From assembly GCF_002291145.1 (NCBI RefSeq), contig NZ_NTGE01000084.1, positions 39,224 through 103,223 of the forward strand: a stretch of DNA of 64,000 nucleotides, written 5' to 3'. Position 1 is the first letter of the stretch; every line of letters begins with the position of its first letter. The notes under the pieces were generated by a model that was given only the letters and a program-made list of their open reading frames with translations, did no database searches and was not told where the DNA came from. Below, piece after piece: positions 36,627 to 45,372 of the stretch. Origin of the DNA: Streptomyces sp. SA15. Lineage in GTDB: Bacteria > Actinomycetota > Actinomycetes > Streptomycetales > Streptomycetaceae. The translations under genes and the position numbers were made by a program.

Positions 36627-38018
36627 ATGTCCGATGCGACGATCACCGATCTTTACGAAGTGACGATGGCCATGTCCTACCTGCGGGAGGGGATGACCAG
36701 CCCGGCGACCTTCAGCCTCTTCGTCCGAGACCTGCCTCCTGACCGCGGCTTCCTGGTCGCCGCCGGGCTGGAGTCGGCCCTGGACTATCTGGCGGATCTC
36801 CGCATTGGCCCGGAGGACGTCGACGCCTTCGCATCCGCGCTGCACCGGCCGCGGCGGGATCTTCAGCCCCTGCTCGGCCTGGAGTTCACCGGCGACGTGC
36901 GCGCGGTGCCGGAGGGGCGGATCGTGCTCGCGGGAGAACCCCTGCTGGAAGTGACCGCGCAGCTTCCGCAGGCGCAACTGGCCGAAACCTACGTGCTCAA
37001 TCAGCTCAGCCATCAGACGGCGATCGCCTCGAAGGCCGCGCGATGCCACCTCGCGGCGGCGGGACATCCGGTGGTCGACTTCTCCCTGCGGCGGACCCAA
37101 GGCCCGCAGGCCGGGTTCCAGGCGGCCCGGCTGGGCGCACTGGCCGGCTTCGCCGGGACCAGCAACGTGGCTGCGGCCACGGCATTGGGCATACCTGCCG
37201 TCGGCACGATGGCCCACTCCTTCGTGGAGGCCTTCGCCACCGAGGAAGAGGCGTTCCGCGCCTTCGCACGATCCCACCCCGGCCCGGTGACCTTGCTGGT
37301 GGACACCTACGACACCGAGGCGGGCGTGCGCGTCGCGGCGCGCGTCCTCAAGGACCTCGACCGCGGGCCGGGATCCGCCGTACGACTCGACAGCGGCGAC
37401 CTCGGAGCACTGGCGGCAAAGGCACGCGCCATCCTCGACGGCGTCGGCCTGCCGGACGCACGGATCATCGCCAGTGGCAGTCTCGACGAGTACGCCGTGG
37501 ACGACCTGGTCCGTTCCGGAGCACCGATCGACACCTACGCGGTCGGCACTCGCTTCGGAGTCTCGGCCGACGCGCCGTACGTGGACTCCGCCTACAAACT
37601 GGTGGAGTACGACGGCCGGCCGGTGATGAAGCTCTCCTCGGCGAAGGTGACGGCGCCCGGCCCGAAGCAAGTGTTCCGCCGCCCAGGCTGCGCCGACGTG
37701 ATCGGTCTCGCCGACGAGCAGCCACCCGAGGACGGCAGGCCGTTGCTGGAGACGGTGATACGGAACGGGCGGCGCACCGGCATCAGGACCACGCTCGACG
37801 AGTGCCGGGAGAGACTGGCCGCGGACCTGGCTGAGCTGCCGTCGGCGGCCCGCCGGATCCGAGCCCCCGTAGCCCCCCTCGCGACGACCTCCGAGCGGCT
37901 GAACGCACTCGCCTCCCGGGTTCGGCGCCGCATCGGGGAGGAGACGGCAGCCTCCACAACGCGGCCCCCGGACCCAGATCAAAACTCATCCGGATCACAT
38001 CGGTCCCTACCGAAGTGA
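36627..38018 (+). CDS. pncB: Nicotinate phosphoribosyltransferase
   Basis: This 463-residue enzyme joins nicotinate to PRPP in the Preiss-Handler route to NAD. It has TDLYEVTMAMSYL at the start, the FSLRRTQGPQAG phosphoribosyl-binding segment near residue 155, GTMAHSFVEAF (with the catalytic His), LLVDTYDTEAGV, VRLDSGDLGALA and YAVGTRFGVS. ATG 36627 follows GAGGAG by nine bases; the GTG at 36618 overlaps that site. In Streptomyces and mycobacteria a second pncB sits in hypoxia or dormancy gene sets, which fits the neighbours. Confidence 0.93.
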   Translation: MSDATITDLYEVTMAMSYLREGMTSPATFSLFVRDLPPDRGFLVAAGLESALDYLADLRIGPEDVDAFASALHRPRRDLQPLLGLEFTGDVRAVPEGRIVLAGEPLLEVTAQLPQAQLAETYVLNQLSHQTAIASKAARCHLAAAGHPVVDFSLRRTQGPQAGFQAARLGALAGFAGTSNVAAATALGIPAVGTMAHSFVEAFATEEEAFRAFARSHPGPVTLLVDTYDTEAGVRVAARVLKDLDRGPGSAVRLDSGDLGALAAKARAILDGVGLPDARIIASGSLDEYAVDDLVRSGAPIDTYAVGTRFGVSADAPYVDSAYKLVEYDGRPVMKLSSAKVTAPGPKQVFRRPGCADVIGLADEQPPEDGRPLLETVIRNGRRTGIRTTLDECRERLAADLAELPSAARRIRAPVAPLATTSERLNALASRVRRRIGEETAASTTRPPDPDQNSSGSHRSLPK

Positions 38019-38028
38019 GGAGCCGACG

Positions 38029-38298
38029 ATGCCGCATACGGCGGAGTGGAAGGTCCGCCTCCGCCTCGTCGAGGACGACGGAACGATGAAGGCGCACTTG
38101 GTGCTCGACACCGGGGGCGCAGCACTCACCGGCCGCGGGGTCGCGCACTGCCGTCCGGCGGACACGAACGGGCCGGAGATCGGCGACGAACTGGCGGCGG
38201 GCATGGCCATGCGCGACCTCGCACAACAGCTGGGGAACGCCGCCGAGCGCGACATCGAGCGCTTGGGCGAGGCGGCGACCACCCGCGAGGCCCTCTGA
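38029..38298 (+). CDS. DUF1876 (dsRBD-like fold) protein
   Basis: This 89-residue protein has the family pattern WKVRLRLVEDDGTMKAHLVLDT, LTGRGVAHCRPAD and IGDELAAGMAMRDLAQQLGNAAERDIE. DUF1876 adopts a double-stranded-RNA-binding-like fold and accompanies DosR-type dormancy regulons; no activity is known. It starts 10 bp after pncB with a GTGAGGAG site and is probably co-transcribed with it. Confidence 0.9.
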   Translation: MPHTAEWKVRLRLVEDDGTMKAHLVLDTGGAALTGRGVAHCRPADTNGPEIGDELAAGMAMRDLAQQLGNAAERDIERLGEAATTREAL

Positions 38299-38456
38299 TG
38301 GCCCGTGTGACCGCCCGCGGCACACCGACTTGCTTGATGTCCTGCGCCGACGGGCGAATCGCGCCCGGTGAGCGGTGCGAACTTGCAGGGACACCTTCCA
38401 GTGGCGGGCAGATTGGGCGGGCCGCAAGCACGACGGCCATCGACCTGGCACGCGTG

Positions 38457-39614
38457 TCAGCCCGACGGCTGAACCCGATTGCCGTCCATGGACGAGGCCG
38501 AGGTGAGCCAGTTGATGACCCGGCTGATGTCGCACTGCGTGACGATGCCGACGAGCCGGTCCTCGGACAGCACGAGAGCGCGGCGGGCCGCGCTGGTGTC
38601 GACGGAGGGCAGCAGGTCGATCAGCCTGTCGTCTGGGTGGGCGGTCGGGAGGTCGTCCAGGGACACCATCACGGCGGCGACCGTCGTGCGGTCGCGCTCG
38701 GACACCGGGACCTGTCCGGCCCGGTTGACACTGATCAGCCCTGTCGGCCGTCCTGCGGCATCGACGACCGGGAAGGCCGAGTGCCGGTAGACCCAGGGCG
38801 GGCCGCTGAGGAACTCCCGGATCGTGGTGGCGGCCGGCACCGTCGTGGGATCCGGGGTCATCGCCCGGCGGACCGGCACCGAGCCGAGCAGTTCCCGCAT
38901 CTTGGCCTGGCCGCCCTCGGCGGTCGCCATGGCGATCATGAACCAGCCGATCAGCATCAGCCACAGGCCGTCGACCGCGGCCCCGGCGAAGGCCAGGTAC
39001 ACCCCGGCGGCGATGAGCAGCCAGCCGAGGACACGGCCGGCAGTGGTGGCGACTTCCGTGGCCCGCAGCCGGCTGCCCGTGCGCCACCACACGAGGGCGC
39101 GCAGCAGCCGTCCGCCGTCCAGCGGCGCGGCCGGCAGCGCGTTGAACACCGCCAGCAGGACGTTGATCGCCGCCAGCCAGGCCAGTGCCTCGACCCACAG
39201 CCCCGATCCGTACACCTGGCCGAACAGGACGGTCAGCAGCGCGAAGACCACGCCCAGCGCAAGGCTGACCAACGGCCCGATCCCGGCGATGCGCAACTCC
39301 GCCGCCGGGCTCGGTGCCTCGCTCTTGAGGCGGGCGGCTCCGCCCAGCAGCCAGAGCGTGATGTCGTCACTGCCCACGCCGTTGCGGCGGGCAACGATGG
39401 CGTGGCTCAGCTCATGGACCAGGAGCGACAGCAGGAAGACCACCGCGGTGGCCACTCCCACCACCGCGTACAGCCAGGCAGGACGGTCCGGGTGGGTGTC
39501 CGGCAGGCGGCCGGCGGCCAGTCCGACGGCGATCAGGACGAAGATGACCAGGACGCTCCAGTGCACCCCGATGCGGATGCCCGCAAGGCGTCCCAGCGAG
39601 AACGTCGCCCCCAT
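38457..39614 (-). CDS. Site-2 protease family (M50) membrane metalloprotease with CBS pair
   Basis: This 385-residue protein has about six transmembrane helices. The zinc motif HELSH (HExxH) lies in helix 2 near residue 66, and the third ligand Asp is in NALPAAPLDGGRLLRAL near residue 162. A cytosolic C-terminal pair of CBS domains (about 255-375) probably senses an adenosyl ligand. ATG 39614 follows AGGAGG by seven bases. It resembles the M. tuberculosis DosR-regulon protein Rv2625c. Substrate unknown. Confidence 0.9.
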   Translation of the reverse strand: MGATFSLGRLAGIRIGVHWSVLVIFVLIAVGLAAGRLPDTHPDRPAWLYAVVGVATAVVFLLSLLVHELSHAIVARRNGVGSDDITLWLLGGAARLKSEAPSPAAELRIAGIGPLVSLALGVVFALLTVLFGQVYGSGLWVEALAWLAAINVLLAVFNALPAAPLDGGRLLRALVWWRTGSRLRATEVATTAGRVLGWLLIAAGVYLAFAGAAVDGLWLMLIGWFMIAMATAEGGQAKMRELLGSVPVRRAMTPDPTTVPAATTIREFLSGPPWVYRHSAFPVVDAAGRPTGLISVNRAGQVPVSERDRTTVAAVMVSLDDLPTAHPDDRLIDLLPSVDTSAARRALVLSEDRLVGIVTQCDISRVINWLTSASSMDGNRVQPSG

Positions 39615-39933
39615 GTCAGACACCTCCTGTGCCGACGTACGTGCGCACCCGGAAGGGGCCCGTGCACCCAGCTGGGAGCGGACAGCCGGGGCCGGTCCGC
39701 CGCGGTCCGCGGGCACCGGCGGACGACTTCGACACGCGGGTCAACGCCCACGAGCGGGTGCAACAGGCGTGAACAACCCCTATACGTTCGCCTGGACTTG
39801 CTGGGCCATGGCCTCCTCCACGTCCCTTCCGGGACAGGCCCCGGCTGGACCTGTGGGCACCAGCGAGTACCCGGGACGGGACCGCCCAAGCGCCCCGGAC
39901 AGCCCAGTGGCCTCACCCCAAGCACACCGGGCG
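39615..39933. other. Intergenic region between esterase-like and site-2 protease genes
   Basis: Both flanking genes run leftward, so this holds the protease promoter and the end of the esterase-like gene. Several short GC dyads occur (for example CCGGG..CCCGG near 39827), none clear enough to call an operator or terminator. No gene is seen. Confidence 0.4.
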
Positions 39934-41265
39934 TCATACGCCCACCGGCCATGTCTGCTCCTCCGGGATCCCCGCGGGCAGGGGGTGCAACGGCGTGAGG
40001 GCATGGGTGCGGTCGAGGTAGCAGAAGGCGTCGTAGCGTTGGGCGAGGACGGTGGGGACGTAGTTGCCGACGCGTTCGAACCGCGGCCGGTAGACGACGC
40101 CTATCGCGCGGTGACCGCGTTCCTGGTGGAACCACTCGCCCAGGCCGGTGGACGGCGGTCGCTGCAACTGCACATGGGGGAAGACGAACAGGGCCCGCTC
40201 GCCGGGCAGCGCACGGTGCAGCAGGTCCTCCAGGCTTCCGGCGTGCGCGGGCGGGACCCCCATGATCCGAGGCGGGTCGCCCCACTCCTCGGCAGCGATC
40301 ACGGTGCCGGAGTGCGAGCCGAAGCCGACCAGGACCACGCCGTCGCCGATGTGGCGTTCGCGGACCAGCTGGCCGATGTTGACCTCACCGATGTCGGCCA
40401 TGTCCGTGGCACGCGCGTCCCCGATGTGGGTGTTGTGTGCCCACACCACGGCCTTGGCGTCCAGGCCGTGGTGTTCCATCAGCCGGTCCAGCGTGTCGGC
40501 CATGTGGCGGTCGCGGATGTTCCAGGATTCGGGCCCGCTGCCGAGCATGGCCCTGTAGTAGCGTTCGGCGCCGGCCAGCACTTCCGCGTTCTGTCGTGCC
40601 GCGAACTCGGCGAGTGAGCCGTCGGACACCGCCGTACGCGCGGCCCGTTGCCGCAGTTCGGTGAGCAGGGAGATCACCTGTGGCTCACAGTCCTGGGGGG
40701 TGAGGTGGGTGGCCAGCGCGTAGGACTGCGGATCCTGGGCGTACGGTTCGAAGCAGCGGTACGCCTCCAGGGCGTGGTCCACCCGGTCGGGGTCGTGCTC
40801 CCGCAGATGGTCGAGCACCGCGTGCAGTGACTCCCACAGGCTGTAGACGTCCAGCCCGAAGAAGCCGACGCGCCGCTCGTGCGGCAGTTGCTCGTTGTGG
40901 CGGCGCAGCCATCGGGTGAAGGCGGCCATGTCGGTGTTGCCCCACATCCACGTCGGCCAGCGCCGGAAGCCGGCCAGCACCTCGGCGGGATCCTCGGGCG
41001 CACCGGGCGCGGCGACCACCGCGCAGTGCACGGCCTGGCAGTCCGGCCAGTCGCCCTCGACGGCCACGAAGGAGAAGCCCTTCTCCTCGATGAGCCGGCG
41101 CGTCAGCACATCACGGACCCGGTAGTAGTCGGCGGTGCCGTGGGAGGCCTCGCCCAGCAGCACATAGCGGGCGTCGCCGATGCGGTCCAGCAGCGGGTCC
41201 AGCGACGTCTGACCGGTCAGGGGCAGCGCCTCGTCCCGGATGCGGAGCAGGTCGGTGTAGGGCAC
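39934..41265 (-). CDS. Erythromycin-esterase-family protein
   Basis: This protein of about 443 residues has LLGEASHGTADYYRVRDVLTRRLI, VAVEGDWPDC, GFFGLDVYSLW and VWAHNTHIGDARA, the conserved core of the family. Its glutamates and histidines form the active site in Ere-type macrolide esterases. Chromosomal members in actinobacteria occur in stress or dormancy gene sets and are not shown to hydrolyse macrolides. GTG 41265 has GGGAGGA nine bases upstream; ATG 41295 would add 10 residues but lacks a ribosome site. Confidence 0.85.
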   Translation of the reverse strand: MPYTDLLRIRDEALPLTGQTSLDPLLDRIGDARYVLLGEASHGTADYYRVRDVLTRRLIEEKGFSFVAVEGDWPDCQAVHCAVVAAPGAPEDPAEVLAGFRRWPTWMWGNTDMAAFTRWLRRHNEQLPHERRVGFFGLDVYSLWESLHAVLDHLREHDPDRVDHALEAYRCFEPYAQDPQSYALATHLTPQDCEPQVISLLTELRQRAARTAVSDGSLAEFAARQNAEVLAGAERYYRAMLGSGPESWNIRDRHMADTLDRLMEHHGLDAKAVVWAHNTHIGDARATDMADIGEVNIGQLVRERHIGDGVVLVGFGSHSGTVIAAEEWGDPPRIMGVPPAHAGSLEDLLHRALPGERALFVFPHVQLQRPPSTGLGEWFHQERGHRAIGVVYRPRFERVGNYVPTVLAQRYDAFCYLDRTHALTPLHPLPAGIPEEQTWPVGV

Positions 41266-41692
41266 GGCGTGCTTTCCTCCCACAGCGTCCAACATCGGGT
41301 CCCCGCCGTGCCGTACATGAAACGTCCGTACCAGGATGAATGCCGCGTCGAGGCCAAAGCGGCGCTAGTACCCGTGGGAGCCGGGACGGGACTCGCCGGT
41401 GACGTGCTGGGGCGTATCGGTTCGCGGTCCGAGGAGAAAGCCGCGGCAGCACGCGGTGGCGAGAGCCGGAGGGGGACAGGGAGGAGCTGGGACCTGGAGA
41501 ACGGGAGGACCGCACAGCTGCGTGACTCAGCGCGCTGGTCGGCCACGCTGAGGTTGGTGATACCCACTGACCTGCCCGTTTGCCCCCGACGGGTGGTTGA
41601 GGACGCGGCCCGGTCGGCTGCCGGGGATAGCGCAATCGAAGAACCACTTGCCACCATGTCTGGCCCACGAGGCAACGGGGAACAGGCGAGTT
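41266..41692. other. Divergent intergenic region
   Basis: This holds the promoters of the esterase-like gene (left) and the hypothetical gene (right). Minus-strand open frames overlapping it lack ribosome sites and recognisable domains. No clear dyad or hairpin was found. Confidence 0.4.
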
Positions 41693-42487
41693 GTGAGTGA
41701 TCAGCGGCAGTTCACTGCGCTTCCTGCCATCGGCAGCGGAAGCCCACGGCAGCGATCGTGGGCCACTGACATCCGGGACCGATATGTCCAAGCGCGATGG
41801 GGCAGCTCGTGGTGGACAACAATGGATGAGTCCCACTGGGTGCCTCTGAGCCGCCTGACCGGCGCCAAGTGGTGGATCGACAACAGGGACAGGCTCAACA
41901 CCGCACTCGCCGAGCTGACCCCCCTGCCCCCGATGACCGGCGGCACCGAACGGGCCCGGCGCAAGGCGACCAAGATCAGAGCCGAGCTGGTGGGCAAACG
42001 GTGGGGCAACCGGATCCCACCCGGTGTGAGGGAGGCTCTGAACAGTCTCACCGACGCCGAATGGTGGATCAGGAACCAGGTGGGCGACGGCCGCCCCATG
42101 GCGATCGACCGGGCCCTCGGTGCCGAAGTGCCCGAGTACGACCGGAGGATGATGGGGCTGCCGAAGTACGGTCCTCCCCGACCGAGCCACACGGGCCCGT
42201 GCGGGGAACAGCCCGGGTATGCCGCGGCCCGCAAAGCCGCTCGGGACGTGGCGTCGCAGTACGGTGACCTTCGTGCGGGCAAGGAAGGCAGTCTCGGCGG
42301 GCTGGGCGGGACCTGCTGCGGCCGGGCGGGCTTTCGTGACGGCGAGAGGGATGGGAAGCGGGAGTGGATCGAAAGGAGAGCCGCCGAGATCCGCGGCGCG
42401 TCTCGCTGGATCACCCCCGAGCAGGCGGTATCCGAGGCCAGGTCGGACCTCTCCAGGCTTGAACGAAACCTGTCCGGGTGGGGCTGA
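41693..42487 (+). CDS. Hypothetical protein, unrecognised
   Basis: This 264-residue protein begins at the GTG at 41693; the ATG at 41824 is an alternative start. It is rich in Trp, Arg and charged residues (HWVPLSRLTGAKWWIDN; LTDAEWWIRNQ; ASRWITPEQA) and contains two W-W motifs suggesting an internal repeat. It has no signal peptide or membrane segment. Codon use is normal for the genome, which supports it as a real gene. It lies at the left edge of the eroded zone and its TGA touches the 13-bp repeat at 42487. I do not recognise the family. Confidence 0.55.
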   Translation: MSDQRQFTALPAIGSGSPRQRSWATDIRDRYVQARWGSSWWTTMDESHWVPLSRLTGAKWWIDNRDRLNTALAELTPLPPMTGGTERARRKATKIRAELVGKRWGNRIPPGVREALNSLTDAEWWIRNQVGDGRPMAIDRALGAEVPEYDRRMMGLPKYGPPRPSHTGPCGEQPGYAAARKAARDVASQYGDLRAGKEGSLGGLGGTCCGRAGFRDGERDGKREWIERRAAEIRGASRWITPEQAVSEARSDLSRLERNLSGWG

Positions 42488-42499
42488 GGGGTCCTTGCA
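42487..42499. repeat. 13-bp copy of the 29645 inverted-repeat arm
   Basis: AGGGGTCCTTGCA is identical to the first 13 bp of the arm at 29645. It sits exactly between the stop of the hypothetical gene and the first codons that resemble an SDR protein. Confidence 0.8.
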
Positions 42500-42741
42500 G
42501 CCACGCCGTCGACCCCGGGTGGGTCCCCACCCGCATGGGCGGTCCCGGCGCATCGGATGACCTGACCGCCGGGCACCGGACCCAGGTGCGGCTGGCCACC
42601 CACCACGACGTGACCCCGAGCAGCGGCGGCTACTGGTACCACCGGCAGACCCAGACACCACACCCCGCAGCGCAAGACGAAGAGTTCCAGGCCCACTTGA
42701 TCCAAGTCCTGGAGAGCCACACAGGCGTCCCGCTCGACTGA
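42500..42741 (+). pseudogene. C-terminal remnant of an SDR oxidoreductase gene
   Basis: The frame reads HAVDPGWVPTRMGGPGASDDL, given here as its key parts VDPGWVPT and RMGG, then SGGYWYHRQTQTPHPAAQDEEFQ and a normal stop. These are the last 78 residues of short-chain dehydrogenases related to protochlorophyllide-reductase-like SDRs. The nucleotide-binding and catalytic parts are missing. Homology begins right after the 13-bp repeat, so the 5' part was removed by a rearrangement there. Confidence 0.8.
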
Positions 42742-42760
42742 CCGTGACCCGCGTTCCCAC

Positions 42761-42846
42761 CTCGAGCACGGCAGGGCTGGGGCGGCTCTCCTCGCCGCGC
42801 TCCAGGCGGTCGTAGTAGTCGATGCGGCGGCGCCGAGCCGGGTAGG
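42761..42846 (-). pseudogene. Remnant of an XRE/MmyB-type regulator gene
   Basis: On the minus strand one frame reads RRRRIDYYDRLERGEESRPSPAVLE, which matches the HTH end of MmyB-type regulators (pattern DYY.RLE.G....PS..VL). Neither the start nor the ligand domain remains. In Streptomyces these regulators commonly neighbour SDR genes, so this and the SDR fragment are probably leftovers of one locus. The bases from here to 43117 show no gene. Confidence 0.6.
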
Positions 42847-43117
42847 TTCCTGCGTGCGCGCCGCACCCGGACCAGCCCCGGCCAGGTAGGCCTCAAGGTG
42901 GGCACCGGCCTGAGGCGATCTGTGCCGGGACCCCTCCCGGAGGCAGGGCCGGACGATGGGGGTCGCGGGGGTGGTGACGTGAGGGGGACGGACTGATGCT
43001 CCACAAGCGACGGTATGCATGCACTCGACCCGCAGGAGTGCCCGACTCCGTCGGCCAGGATGCCAGGCGGGCCGGGCGCGTAGACCCGCTCCGCCGCAAC
43101 GAATGCGGGGACAACTC

Positions 43118-43672
43118 ATGACCGTGCACCGACGGTATGCCGTCGCCGTGTCCGCCGTGATGACAGCAGCCGTGGCGCTGTCTGCCTGCGGGGGCGGAAA
43201 CGACGACGAAGGCCGCAAGCCGCCCCGCGAGTCCTCCTCGGCCTCCTCGACGGCGACGCCGACAGACTCGGCGCCGTCGTCCGGAGCCGACGCCGCTCGC
43301 GATCCCGCCACCCCCTCGGACATGTTCTGGACCTACAGGGCCGTCTACGGTCCGGCCGGCTCACCGGCGTGCGACGGCGTCCCCTGGGACGACGCCGTGT
43401 GCGGCGAGGACCTCACTGCGGCCGGAAAAACGGCCGACGCCATTGCCCGGCACATCGACAAGGAGTTTCCCGGCGGCCAGTACGCCGACACAAGGGACTC
43501 CGCGGACCAGGTCGTGCGGACGGTCAACTCCATCCGGAAACTGGGCTGCTACAAGATGGGCGCAAAGCAGCCCAGGAGCGACCCGGCCAAACTGCGGGAG
43601 TTGTGCCCCACGCTCAGCACCGTCGCCTCCCTGTCATGGCTCGGCTTCACGAGCAGCGTGGACACCTTCTGA
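43118..43672 (+). CDS. Putative secreted lipoprotein
   Basis: This 184-residue protein has a signal peptide ending in the lipobox ALSACGG (lipidated Cys near residue 24). A Ser/Thr/Asp-rich linker follows (about 28-65) and then a small alpha-rich domain with four cysteines (SPACDGVPWDDAVCGED; LGCYKMG; LRELCPTL). The pattern TAGKTADAIARHIDKEF suggests a compact helical domain. The ATG has a GCGGGGA site. No family recognised. It stands alone between pseudogenes. Confidence 0.7.
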   Translation: MTVHRRYAVAVSAVMTAAVALSACGGGNDDEGRKPPRESSSASSTATPTDSAPSSGADAARDPATPSDMFWTYRAVYGPAGSPACDGVPWDDAVCGEDLTAAGKTADAIARHIDKEFPGGQYADTRDSADQVVRTVNSIRKLGCYKMGAKQPRSDPAKLRELCPTLSTVASLSWLGFTSSVDTF

Positions 43673-43769
43673 CACGCCGTCCGTGACCGCGCAGCTCACT
43701 CCTCGCGTGCGGTGCTGCCGAGCCGTGAGGCGTGGGAGGCGCTGTGGCCGGGCTGGCGTCCCGGTGGCG

Positions 43770-43931
43770 ACGAACCTCGCGTCGGGGAAGGCGTCGGCGA
43801 TGACTTCGGCGCCGAGTCGGTAGAGGGCCGCCAGGGCGCCGACCTCTCTCGCCGGTGACGAGGGTGGCGGTCTTGTTCTTGCTGCCGGCGGGGAAGTCGA
43901 GGTCGAGGACCTTGAACGAGAGGGCGCTCAT
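43770..43931 (-). pseudogene. MBL-fold hydrolase remnant
   Basis: From ATG 43931 the frame reads MSALSFKVLDLDFPAGSKNK and TATLVTGE, a normal start of a family of MBL-fold proteins. The frame then breaks near 43840 and continues in another frame as LYRLGAEVIADAFPDARFVAT, which is further along the same family. The HxHxDH metal motif between the two parts is deleted and the C-terminal half is absent, so no enzyme can be made. Confidence 0.75.
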
Positions 43932-44031
43932 GGGGGCTCCTGGGAGGCGGGGCGTCGGCTGCCCGACCTGCTCACAGTCCACGGCGAGCAGGCACGAAAA
44001 GCCGGTGTGGGACGTCCACGCCACGCAACGA

Positions 44032-44049
44032 TATCTGACTCGTCAGATA
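44032..44049. promoter_or_regulatory. Perfect 18-bp palindrome, MarR-type operator candidate
   Basis: TATCTGAC-TC-GTCAGATA lies about 83 bp upstream of the MBL remnant start and downstream of the MarR remnant. It is AT-rich against its surroundings. It probably was the operator by which the MarR regulator controlled the MBL gene. Confidence 0.65.
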
Positions 44050-44089
44050 ATTCGGTCCGAGTCGGGCCGGTGTCGCCCCGACAGGCCGC

Positions 44090-44325
44090 TCAGGGCAGAA
44101 GTGGCAGCGAGTCACGGGCCGAGTGGCTGAGGATCCGCAGGTCCTCCGCGACCGCTTCCGGTGGGAGGCAGGCAGGGGCTCCAGGACGTACCGCTTGATG
44201 TTCTCGACGTGGAGCCGGGAGACGCGCACGGCGGTCTCCTCACCGAGTGGTGTCAGCCGCACCAGTCGGCCTCGCCGGTCGTCCGGATCCGTGACACGCT
44301 CGAACCTCCGTACGTTCGTCACGCC
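44090..44325 (-). pseudogene. MarR-family regulator remnant
   Basis: The frame begins within the winged-helix wing (FERVTDPDDRRGRLVRLTPLG), runs through AVRVSRLHVENIKRYVLEPLP, then shifts frame near 44160 and finishes as EAVAEDLRILSHSARDSLPLLP-stop. The DNA-recognition half upstream is missing. Two lesions (5' truncation and frameshift) make it a pseudogene. Confidence 0.78.
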
Positions 44326-44350
44326 GGAACCTACCGTGTCCGAGCAATGT

Positions 44351-45322
44351 TCAGGAGGTGTGGGGGAGGCGTTGGGCGGGAATGACGCCGAGGCGGCCCG
44401 CCTGGTAGTCCTCGAACGCCTGTTGGACCTCTTCGGGGGTGTTCATCACGAACGGGCCGTACTGGACGACGGGTTCGCGGATGGGGCGGCCGCCCAGTAC
44501 GAAGAGCTCCAGCTTGGGAGAGCGGGACTCCTGCACGCGGTCGGCGGCCAGGCGCAGTGCGTCGCCCGCGCCGAGGACGGCGAGCCGGCCCTCCAGGATG
44601 GGGTGGGCTTCGCTGCCGACCGTTCCGTGGCCCGCCAGGGCGTAGACCAGGGCGTTGTCAGCGGGGTCCCACGGCAGGTCGACCCGGGCGCCGGGCTCGA
44701 TGGTGAGGTGGGCGACGGTGATCGGGGTGTGGGTGATGCCCGGGCCGGTGTGTCCGGCGATGTCGCCGGCTATCACGCGGATCAGCGCGCCGCCGTCGGG
44801 GGTGGTGACCAGTCCGGCGTGCTTGCCGCGGATGTCCTGATAGCGGGGCGGGCTCATCTTCTTGGCGCGGGGCAGGTTGACCCACAACTGCACGCCGTGG
44901 AAGACCCCGCCGCTCCTGACGAGCCGCTCCGGCGGCTTCTCGATGTGCAGGATTCCGGCCCCCGCGGTCATCCACTGGGTGTCGCCGTCGGTGATCTCTC
45001 CACCACCGCCGTTGGAGTCCTGGTGTTCCACGGCGCCGTCGATGATGTAGGTGACGGTCTCGAAGCCGCGGTGCGGATGCCACGGGGTGCCCGTGGCCTC
45101 TCCCGGCGCCTGCTCGACCTCGCCCATGTGGTCCATGTGCACGAACGGATCGAGCTCCGGCAACGGGACCCCGGCGAAGGCACGGCGCACCGGGAATCCC
45201 TCACCCTCGAAGCCGTGCTGCGCTGTTGTCAGGCGGCGGACGGGCCGGTAGACCGTGCCGGCCGGGTCCAGCTCCGGCAGGCGCGGCAGGACCAGTACGT
45301 CGTCCACGGTGATGGCAGGCAT
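44351..45322 (-). CDS. Pirin family protein
   Basis: This 323-residue bicupin has metal-binding His in the N-terminal cupin: DPFVHMDHMGE, WHPHRGFETVTYIIDG and a later MTAGAGILHIEKP. The C-terminal cupin has ALAGHGTVG and FVLGGRPIREPVVQYGPFVMNT. Pirins act as iron-binding quercetin-2,3-dioxygenase-like proteins or redox-sensitive partners; function in Streptomyces is unclear. ATG 45322 has GAGGAG. DoxX lies upstream in the same direction (50-bp gap), and the two probably form an oxidative or quinone-stress operon. Confidence 0.92.
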   Translation of the reverse strand: MPAITVDDVLVLPRLPELDPAGTVYRPVRRLTTAQHGFEGEGFPVRRAFAGVPLPELDPFVHMDHMGEVEQAPGEATGTPWHPHRGFETVTYIIDGAVEHQDSNGGGGEITDGDTQWMTAGAGILHIEKPPERLVRSGGVFHGVQLWVNLPRAKKMSPPRYQDIRGKHAGLVTTPDGGALIRVIAGDIAGHTGPGITHTPITVAHLTIEPGARVDLPWDPADNALVYALAGHGTVGSEAHPILEGRLAVLGAGDALRLAADRVQESRSPKLELFVLGGRPIREPVVQYGPFVMNTPEEVQQAFEDYQAGRLGVIPAQRLPHTS

Positions 45323-45372
45323 GTGTTTCTCTCCTCTGTTCCGGTAGCCGGCGGAAGGCGTGCGACTTGCCG

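Noticed and set aside
39824..39845. GGGAC-like dyad as a DosR/OsdR box
   Set aside because: Only one half fits the consensus, and similar GC dyads are frequent here.
39934..41265. Macrolide resistance gene reading of the erythromycin-esterase homologue
   Set aside because: Family name only; the gene lies in a stress-type cluster, and chromosomal relatives are not shown to act on macrolides.
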